The translations under genes and the position numbers were made by a program. Below the pieces are notes generated by a model, which was not told the DNA's origin, did no database searches, and saw nothing but the letters and a program-made list of their open reading frames with translations. From contig DLAC01000050.1 in assembly GCA_002493865.1 (NCBI GenBank), positions 27,227 to 37,525 on the forward strand: a stretch of DNA of 10,299 nucleotides, written 5' to 3'. Shown here one piece after another: positions 6,148 through 10,299 of this stretch (within the stretch, counting starts at the first letter, position 1; the number at the start of each line of letters is the position of its first letter). Source of the DNA: Caryophanales bacterium UBA7057. Its GTDB lineage: Bacteria > Bacillota_I > Bacilli_A > RF39 > UBA660.

Positions 6148-7874
6148 TTCACATTTCCTCCAACTTCCATAATTCCAGGAATTCTAGGATCCTCTTTTTC
6201 AATGTATTCGAATAATCCATCATTAAATTTCTTCTGAAGTTCTTCTTTAGATATCAATACTAATTCTTGATTAGGTTCAAAATAATAATACAAGTTTTGT
6301 TCTTCATTTTCCTTGAATCCTGTTTGATTCAGTGTAAAAATAGCGCTCGCCATAATAGAGTCATTGGAAGCGAAAACCTCATTATTTCGAATAATGGTAA
6401 GGCCTAAATGATTTTGTCGTTCTTCTTCATTAAATAATACTTTTCTTAATTGTAAAACATAGGATAAAGAATCAATCCCAACCATTTGAGTAGCATTTAC
6501 CTTTTCTATTAAGATAGATAATTTTTCATCAAATCCGACTTCATTCAAATTTGTAGTAACAGATTGATATTCATCCATGATTTCTTCAAAAGTCTGAACA
6601 CATCTGACATTCGGTTTTTCAGAAAAATTATTTTCTTGTTGAATAATCAACTCATACATCTTTGAAACAGCATTCCTAAATTCCAATTGTGTATTGGTAT
6701 TACGATTCATACACTGTAATCCAATCAGTGGCTGATTTAATTTTGCATTCGTCATATCTCCACCTAAAATAGAAGTTACAGAATCAGCAATCACTAAATA
6801 CTTCCCACTTCTAAATTCCAGATTTGCATGAGCCTCACCATAAAATTCTTCTGCCATATTTTTATAATCACTTCTAAATTTAATTCCTAACTGATCTAAA
6901 AGTATGGAATATATCAAGTTAAATTCAAAGCAAACGACTTTATTATTTTGAAGATTAATACTAGAAATATACTGGATGTCCTTATGCTTTAAAGTAGCTT
7001 TTCCTTTTTGATTGACAGCATAATACTCTTCATCATACGTTAATAACTTACACATCTTGATATAAATGTATATTGCTTTTTCAAGTTCTGTAGCATCCTC
7101 TGGCATTCCTGAAAGAATCTCTCGTTCTAATTCTGGATTCAAAGTAGCTTCTTTAAATTTTGTGTCTTCGGTTTCTAAATAAGCATTAATAGCTTGTAAA
7201 TCAATCGTTTGAAAAGACTGAATATCAGAAAAGCGATTTTCTATTTCTGATGGAATCATGAATTCTTCGAATACTTTATTTTTTTTAAAAAACTGATAAG
7301 AAGCATAAATAAAATGTTCTTTCGGAATATTATAAATCATCTGAATATCCGGATTACTACATATTTGATGAAATACTTCTTCCGATAATTGCATGAATGA
7401 AATTAATTGGAAAGCTGGAATTGAATATTGATTTCCATCAATAAGAATACTGTAATTATTTTCTTTATTCTGTTCTAAAAATTTTTCGAAAGAAATACTC
7501 TCTTTTAAATTCTCATATCGTTCTTGTTCTACCGATTGCAATTGAATTTTCCCATCTGAAATTAATTTCTCTATTCCTTTCATAATCTGTGATTTTTTAT
7601 AAGAAATAGAGCCACTAGTATCACCACCAATAATATAACAAACACTAAAAGAAGGTGCTTTATTTATAAAAAAATGATAGGCATAATTATAATACTCCTC
7701 ATCTTGTAATATTCTTTTTAAATACTCAGTACTAATTTCAATATCCTCTATTTGTACCTTTTCACCATTTTTAAGATTTTTTATATCATCAGAAGTAGTA
7801 AAGATTGTATATTCCGACATTCTTTTTAGGTATGGATATTTCTCCATAGATTCTTCGATTGTTAACGTTTCCAT
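6144..7874 (-). CDS. Large protein with transglutaminase-like core
   Basis: This 576-aa cytoplasmic protein has no signal peptide or membrane helices. Residues about 262-370 look like a transglutaminase/papain-like core: ELEKAIYIYIKMCKLLTYDEEY (the typical helix ending in Tyr-Asp), VVCFEFNLIYSILLDQLGI with Cys315, EAHANLEF with His349, and YLVIADSV with Asp364, in the order and spacing of a Cys-His-Asp triad. The N-terminal half (1-260) and C-terminal part (about 400-576) match nothing I recognise. AGGGGAT eight bases upstream sets the start, and TATAAT lies before it. It heads the run containing the 74-aa and 207-aa proteins. Secreted transglutaminases usually carry export signals, so an intracellular protease or inactive scaffold role is possible. 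Confidence 0.65.
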   Translation of the reverse strand: METLTIEESMEKYPYLKRMSEYTIFTTSDDIKNLKNGEKVQIEDIEISTEYLKRILQDEEYYNYAYHFFINKAPSFSVCYIIGGDTSGSISYKKSQIMKGIEKLISDGKIQLQSVEQERYENLKESISFEKFLEQNKENNYSILIDGNQYSIPAFQLISFMQLSEEVFHQICSNPDIQMIYNIPKEHFIYASYQFFKKNKVFEEFMIPSEIENRFSDIQSFQTIDLQAINAYLETEDTKFKEATLNPELEREILSGMPEDATELEKAIYIYIKMCKLLTYDEEYYAVNQKGKATLKHKDIQYISSINLQNNKVVCFEFNLIYSILLDQLGIKFRSDYKNMAEEFYGEAHANLEFRSGKYLVIADSVTSILGGDMTNAKLNQPLIGLQCMNRNTNTQLEFRNAVSKMYELIIQQENNFSEKPNVRCVQTFEEIMDEYQSVTTNLNEVGFDEKLSILIEKVNATQMVGIDSLSYVLQLRKVLFNEEERQNHLGLTIIRNNEVFASNDSIMASAIFTLNQTGFKENEEQNLYYYFEPNQELVLISKEELQKKFNDGLFEYIEKEDPRIPGIMEVGGNVK

Positions 7875-7897
7875 TGTTACATCCCCTATCTTCTTAC

Positions 7898-7903
7898 ATT
7901 ATA
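7898..7903 (-). promoter_or_regulatory. -10 element for the transglutaminase-like operon
   Basis: A perfect TATAAT lies 23 bases upstream of the ATG at 7874 on the minus strand. The -35 is weak (ATCTGA at 17-base spacing). The AT-rich stretch 7921-7970 upstream may help as an UP-like element. Confidence 0.5.
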
Positions 7904-7986
7904 CACTATATAGAAATGTCTCAGATATATCTATATAAATATTTAAATATATAAATGTAAATATTTGCACATTGATGAATTGATAG

Positions 7987-8015
7987 TTTACTTCTTTTCC
8001 CTACTTTGATATAAT
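7987..8015 (+). promoter_or_regulatory. tRNA-Thr promoter
   Basis: -35 TTTACT (7987-7992) is followed after 17 bases by an extended -10, TGATATAAT (TATAAT at 8010-8015). Transcription would start a few bases before the tRNA. Confidence 0.75.
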
Positions 8016-8027
8016 CTTAATAGATTT

Positions 8028-8101
8028 GCCGATATAGTTTAGTGGTAAAACAGGTCCTTGGTAAGGATCAGCGGACAGTTCAATTCTGTCTTTCGGCACC
8101 A
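8028..8101 (+). tRNA. tRNA-Thr (anticodon GGT)
   Basis: The full cloverleaf can be drawn: acceptor GCCGATA with TTTCGGC, D-stem GTTT/AAAC, anticodon stem GGTCC/GGATC with loop TTGGTAA (anticodon GGT at 8060-8062), a four-base variable loop, T-stem GACAG/CTGTC with loop TTCAATT, discriminator A and encoded CCA. It reads ACC and ACT. Position 6:67 of the acceptor is a T-T mismatch; all other stems pair, with one G-T wobble in the anticodon stem. The sequence resembles the known bacterial tRNA-Thr(GGT). Confidence 0.95.
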
Positions 8102-8136
8102 GATTGATAGGAAACTCGAACTTTTGAGTATTAAGT

Positions 8137-8163
8137 AAAACGACTTGTCAAAAAGTCGTTTTT
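8137..8163 (+). terminator. tRNA-Thr terminator
   Basis: AAAACGACTT (8137-8146) and AAGTCGTTTT (8153-8162) form a 10-bp perfect stem with a six-base loop, ending in a TTTTT run. It lies 36 bases after the tRNA. Confidence 0.85.
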
Positions 8164-8173
8164 ATGATATTAT
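8145..8173 (+). promoter_or_regulatory. Promoter for the small RNA, embedded in the tRNA terminator
   Basis: -35 TTGTCA (8145-8150) lies in the 3' part of the left arm and the loop of the terminator hairpin. After exactly 17 bases comes an extended -10, TGATATTAT (TATTAT at 8168-8173). The predicted transcription start is near 8180. Confidence 0.65.
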
Positions 8174-8197
8174 GAATATGTCAAGGGAACTTGCATA

Positions 8198-8235
8198 AAA
8201 TAAAAATGGAACATTCAATAGTGCATGTTGAGTGT
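8198..8235 (-). terminator. Possible terminator of the 27-codon ORF message
   Basis: Read on the minus strand, the small-RNA hairpin (8211-8235) keeps seven of eight pairs and is followed by an ATTTTTATTTTA run. A message from the small ORF would then end near 8198 and overlap most of the antisense RNA. Confidence 0.35.
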
Positions 8236-8258
8236 TGCCGTAAATAGGTTCCACCTAA
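8232..8258 (+). repeat. Direct-repeat copies in the small RNA (candidate DRa and DRb)
   Basis: GTGTTGCC (8232-8239) and GGTTCCACCTAA (8247-8258) recur in the same order as GTATCGCC (8372-8379) and GGCTCCACCCAA (8400-8411). The differences are all transitions that become G-U pairs. The two convergent RNAs could pair over 8 and 12 bases without a mismatch. Confidence 0.5.
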
Positions 8259-8288
8259 ATCTATGCTAGAGTTAGGTGGATTTCTTTT
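8250..8288 (+). terminator. Small RNA terminator
   Basis: TCCACCTAA (8250-8258) and TTAGGTGGA (8272-8280) form a 9-bp perfect stem with a 13-base loop, followed by TTTCTTTT. The U-tract overlaps the stop codon of the opposing small ORF. Confidence 0.8.
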
Positions 8289-8370
8289 ATATTAAAACTA
8301 TAAATAGTAAGAATAGTAAAAGGAAGATAATTATTACTAAAGATAGAATTAAAAAATCCTTCTTGTTCAT
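8287..8370 (-). CDS. 27-residue hydrophobic membrane peptide, candidate type I toxin
   Basis: The ORF starts MNKKDFLILSLVI and continues to residue 27 as an unbroken run of Leu, Ile, Val and Phe. This gives one membrane helix (about residues 6-27) with a short charged N-terminus and no C-terminal tail. GGGAGG (8378-8383) seven bases before the ATG is a strong ribosome site, and an extended -10 promoter lies upstream (8434-8462). It is convergent with the small RNA at 8180-8288. Short single-helix peptides opposed by an antisense RNA are the hallmark of type I toxins such as Fst, TxpA and BsrG. The sequence is not recognisably one of these, and typical Fst toxins carry a charged tail that is missing here. 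It could instead be a small membrane-associated regulator. Coding is well supported; toxicity is inferred. Confidence 0.6.
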   Translation of the reverse strand: MNKKDFLILSLVIIIFLLLFLLFIVLI

Positions 8371-8371
8371 T

Positions 8372-8411
8372 GTATCGCCTCCCTTCTTTTATGAAGTTTG
8401 GCTCCACCCAA
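8372..8411 (-). repeat. Direct-repeat copies in the leader of the 27-codon ORF
   Basis: This is the second copy of the pair at 8232-8258. One element (8372-8379) covers the end of the GGGAGG site and the spacer before the ATG. The other (8400-8411) lies upstream in the 5' UTR. Antisense pairing at the first would block ribosome binding. Confidence 0.5.
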
Positions 8412-8433
8412 CTTATTAAATGTTCCTAAATCC

Positions 8434-8462
8434 ATCATAGCAAACATTTGTTCTAAGCACAA
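8434..8462 (-). promoter_or_regulatory. Promoter for the 27-codon ORF
   Basis: On the minus strand, -35 TTGTGC (8457-8462) and extended -10 TGCTATGAT (TATGAT at 8434-8439) are separated by 17 bases. The start would be near 8427, giving a leader of about 57 bases that contains both repeat elements. Confidence 0.6.
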
Positions 8463-8479
8463 TGATTTTATATTAACTT

Positions 8480-8509
8480 TTGTCAATTTAGTAAACACAC
8501 TTGTATATA
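8480..8509 (+). promoter_or_regulatory. Promoter for the first GNAT gene
   Basis: -35 TTGTCA (8480-8485) and -10 TATATA (8504-8509) are 18 bases apart. The predicted start near 8516 gives a leader of about 35 bases with AGGAGG. Confidence 0.6.
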
Positions 8510-8550
8510 GAAATATTAATTTATTACTTTTGATTATAGGAGGAAGTAGA

Positions 8551-9042
8551 ATGAATCCAGTAATTAGGAAAAGAAGGATTAGTGATTCGAAGGAATTAGC
8601 ACATGCCATTGCGACAGTATGGAATACAACATATAAAGGAATTGTAGATGATGAATTTTTAATAGGATTATTGAATAGTGAAAAACAATCTGCAGAAAGA
8701 TTAAAAAATAGTATAAATGAACAGCCACATTATTATGTTCTAGTATTACAAAATAAAATAATTGGTTGGATTTATTTCACATTGGATAGTGATAAATATG
8801 AAAGTTCAGCTGAAATTCATTCTTTATACATTTTAAAAGAATATCAAGGAAATGGCTATGGTAAATTATTATATAATTATGCAGCTAAAACTATCTTAAA
8901 AAATAAAATTAAAAAAGTAATAATTGGCTGTCTGGATGGTAATTCATCTAATAATTTTTATAAACATCTTGGTGGAAAATACATAGGCAATCATTTGTTT
9001 AGAGAAAGATATTTAGAAAACATATATTTATTTGAGTTATAA
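8551..9042 (+). CDS. GNAT family N-acetyltransferase
   Basis: This 163-aa protein has the length of a single-domain GNAT enzyme, which transfers acetyl from acetyl-CoA to an amine. The acetyl-CoA motif A is clear: EIHSLYILKEYQGNGYGKLL (residues 88-107), with Q99-G-N-G-Y-G104. The N-terminal RRISDSKELAHAIATVWNTTYKGI segment is typical of the alpha1-alpha2 region, and N-x-x-NNFYKHLGGKYIG near 131-145 is the usual motif B helix and turn. The acceptor could be a small amine, an antibiotic or a protein. ATG 8551 is chosen because AGGAGG (8538-8543) is spaced seven bases away and the promoter lies at 8480-8509; the frame stays open to 8398 but that extension is not supported. It is monocistronic or co-transcribed with the next GNAT gene. 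Confidence 0.88.
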   Translation: MNPVIRKRRISDSKELAHAIATVWNTTYKGIVDDEFLIGLLNSEKQSAERLKNSINEQPHYYVLVLQNKIIGWIYFTLDSDKYESSAEIHSLYILKEYQGNGYGKLLYNYAAKTILKNKIKKVIIGCLDGNSSNNFYKHLGGKYIGNHLFRERYLENIYLFEL

Positions 9043-9186
9043 AAAGTATAACAAGTTATGATACCTCCTCCTTGAAGGCACCATTGGAAATCCGTTCAAA
9101 CTATTAAAACTTAATATATACTTTCAGATTGAAATATGACGGATATTTTATTTAATAAAAATATATGGCATGTAAGGAGATAAGCT

Positions 9187-10029
9187 ATGGAATTTAAAGA
9201 AATATACACAGATTTTAACGGCTTTTATTATTACCGACTAAATGATATTGTTAGTAGTGCTAATAAAAATGGTAATAGTAGATATATCGAGTTTTTAAAA
9301 AAAATAAATGACAAAAATATAGATTTGAATAAAATACTATATAAAAAATTAGTAGATGATTATGAAGAAACTGAAATTAACTCAAAAAAATTGGGACTTC
9401 TTCCAATGGGAATTAGAAATAGCAATGTTCCTAAATACTTTATAAAGAAAGAAGAAAGAAAAATAGCAGGAAAGTATGGAAACTTAAATGTATTTAAGGA
9501 TATGTTTCTACAAGAAGCAAATTGGAAGCCTATATATTATCATTCAGGTGATTCTTTAAAGCAAATATTTAGAAGAATATGTGACTCCTATATCGATCAT
9601 TATAAAAAAAGTTTAAATGAGGTTTGGAGTGAAGAAGATTTTTATGCAAGACTAACTGATTTAGAATATTTATCTGTTAAATATGCAAAAGACTTAGAAA
9701 CAGGAGAAATCTTTGCAGTTGGTTTTTTTGGTGCCTTAGTAAAAAATAGTGCTGGTGGCAAATCATTAACAGATGCAGAATTATATGTAATGCCAGAATT
9801 TAGAAATATGGGAATTGCTAAAAGAATGGTTGGTTTAACTTTTGAATTAGCCAAAAATGATGGTATTGAAAATTTTGATTCTATTACTTATCGCGTACAA
9901 TCTTACGATGCTTTATCGTTCTGGCAAAGAATAGGCGCTTCAGTTACTGGACTTACTCATATAGAAGGAAACATTTCTGATATAATAGAAATTATTGATA
10001 AAGATTGTAAAAAGAATAGAAGTTTTTAA
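9187..10029 (+). CDS. GNAT-domain protein with an unrecognised N-terminal region
   Basis: The C-terminal part of this 280-aa protein is a GNAT fold. AELYVMPEFRNMGIAKRMVGLTFE (residues about 197-220) is motif A with R206-N-M-G-I-A. The GEIFAVGFFGALV strand (about 173-185) precedes it, and SYDALSFWQRIGA (about 239-251) is the motif B helix and turn. Residues 1-150 are rich in Asn, Lys and Tyr, with no domain I recognise, so this may be a fused substrate-binding part or a two-half GNAT with a decayed first half. AAGGAG (9174-9179) seven bases upstream fixes the start. A -35-like TTGAAA (9129-9134) is present but the -10 is poor. The two GNAT genes point the same way with 144 bases between. The substrate is unknown. 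Confidence 0.75.
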   Translation: MEFKEIYTDFNGFYYYRLNDIVSSANKNGNSRYIEFLKKINDKNIDLNKILYKKLVDDYEETEINSKKLGLLPMGIRNSNVPKYFIKKEERKIAGKYGNLNVFKDMFLQEANWKPIYYHSGDSLKQIFRRICDSYIDHYKKSLNEVWSEEDFYARLTDLEYLSVKYAKDLETGEIFAVGFFGALVKNSAGGKSLTDAELYVMPEFRNMGIAKRMVGLTFELAKNDGIENFDSITYRVQSYDALSFWQRIGASVTGLTHIEGNISDIIEIIDKDCKKNRSF

Positions 10030-10299
10030 TTTGATGATTACTTTACATTTATTGTATACGAAGCTGTAGATAACTCCCACAATGGCATCAGATAGTAAAG
10101 CTAAATCATGTAATTAGAGGAAAAATTAATCAAAATAAAAATCCTACAATTTAGAAGATATTCATCATATTGTAGAAGAAGCTAGTATAGAAAGTGAAAC
10201 TTCTAAAAACTCTGCATTCGTCAAGAGAAAATAACCATCTTTCAAACGATAGAAAAAATACTTTCTCAACCCGAAAGAGTCTGTAAAAAACTTTGTGTA
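10030..10299. other. No intact gene; possible decayed coding sequence
   Basis: The 270 bases to the window edge hold no ORF with a start and ribosome site. Short plus-strand stretches read like broken protein in different frames: NLEDIHHIVEEASIESETSK before a stop near 10231, then ITIFQTIEKILSQPERVCKK, open to the edge. CTACAAT (10144-10150) and ATTGTAG (10169-10175) are inverted. It may be a gene remnant or the start of something beyond the window. Confidence 0.25.

Larger units (their letters stand above)
8180..8288 (+). ncRNA. Predicted small RNA, candidate antitoxin RNA
   Basis: A good promoter (8145-8173) and a good intrinsic terminator (8250-8288) bracket about 105 bases with no ORF. 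The RNA can form a central 8-bp hairpin, ACATTCAA (8211-8218) with TTGAGTGT (8228-8235) and a nine-base loop, and an outer GGAAC/GTTCC closing stem (8186-8190 with 8248-8252). It is convergent with the 27-codon ORF at 8287-8370. Two segments, 8232-8239 and 8247-8258, can pair with the leader of that ORF's message. I do not recognise a known RNA or riboswitch family. A riboswitch for a plus-strand gene is unlikely because the terminator is followed by an opposing gene. Confidence 0.6.

Noticed and set aside
7921..7975. Very AT-rich stretch with repeated AAATATTT, considered as a replication origin or attachment site
   Set aside because: There are no DnaA boxes or iterons, and no copy of the tRNA 3' end elsewhere in the window; it is better seen as spacer or UP-like sequence between divergent promoters.
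8180..8288. Riboswitch interpretation of the small RNA
   Set aside because: It ends in a terminator but no plus-strand gene follows until 8551, which has its own promoter; the opposing ORF makes an antisense role more likely. No known riboswitch consensus is visible.
8398..8550. N-terminal extension of the first GNAT protein by 51 codons
   Set aside because: The extension has no ribosome site at its start, the predicted promoter (8480-8509) lies inside it, and AGGAGG plus ATG 8551 gives a standard GNAT length.
8367..8609. 80-codon minus-strand ORF whose TGA overlaps the ATG of the 27-codon ORF (ATGA)
   Set aside because: Its first part is antisense to the GNAT start, it has no ribosome site, and the promoter for the small ORF lies within it. 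The overlap looks like translational coupling and would be worth revisiting if a longer transcript is found.
9058..9085. CTCCTCC stretch, which reads as AAGGAGGAGG on the minus strand
   Set aside because: It looks like a strong ribosome site but no ATG, GTG or TTG start at proper spacing leads to a usable ORF; probably a remnant or chance.
9642..9854. 70-codon minus-strand ORF inside the second GNAT gene
   Set aside because: It is antisense to the conserved GNAT motif A region and has no signals of its own.
10144..10175. Inverted repeat CTACAAT/ATTGTAG as terminator of the second GNAT gene
   Set aside because: The arms are 18 bases apart, lack a following U-tract and lie over 100 bases past the stop.

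Overview
The window is AT-rich, with consensus-like sigma-A promoters, purine-rich ribosome binding sites, a CCA-encoding tRNA gene and normal use of TGA as a stop. This points to a low-GC Bacillota (Bacilli/Erysipelotrichia-like, possibly a gut lineage); I cannot assign genus or species from sequence alone.

Positions 1-1980 hold a minus-strand cluster. In transcription order it contains an unrecognised 208-aa protein, a FabG-like short-chain dehydrogenase/reductase and a small two-helix membrane protein, then the first 44 codons of a class A beta-lactamase-like serine hydrolase that runs off the left edge. A divergent plus-strand gene of unknown function (1981-2493) appears to have almost no 5' leader. 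It ends at a hairpin that lies between it and the convergent unknown gene at 2511-3275.

Positions 3386-7874 are all minus strand. A 576-aa protein with a transglutaminase-like Cys-His-Asp core is translationally coupled (ATGA overlap) to a 74-aa protein and is followed by a second, shorter transglutaminase-like protein. Downstream lies an ABC-F ATPase of the antibiotic-resistance/translation-factor type, then a 61-aa acidic protein. The ABC-F gene has its own promoter and a compact leader: a strong-SD six-codon upstream ORF (MRYLIK) and three short arms that can form either of two mutually exclusive hairpins, one touching the ABC-F ribosome binding site. This is a candidate translational attenuator.

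Positions 7987-8163 carry tRNA-Thr(GGT) with its promoter and terminator. A second promoter is embedded in that terminator and drives a probable small RNA of about 105 nt (8180-8288). On the opposite strand, convergent with it, is a 27-codon ORF for a single hydrophobic helix with an excellent SD (8287-8370). Short direct repeats at the two 5' regions would let the RNAs pair at the toxin-like SD and in its 5' UTR. This layout resembles Fst/par-type type I toxin-antitoxin loci and is the best candidate here for an undescribed system.

Positions 8480-10029 encode two GNAT acetyltransferases on the plus strand, the second with a large unrecognised N-terminal part. The last 270 bases hold no intact gene.
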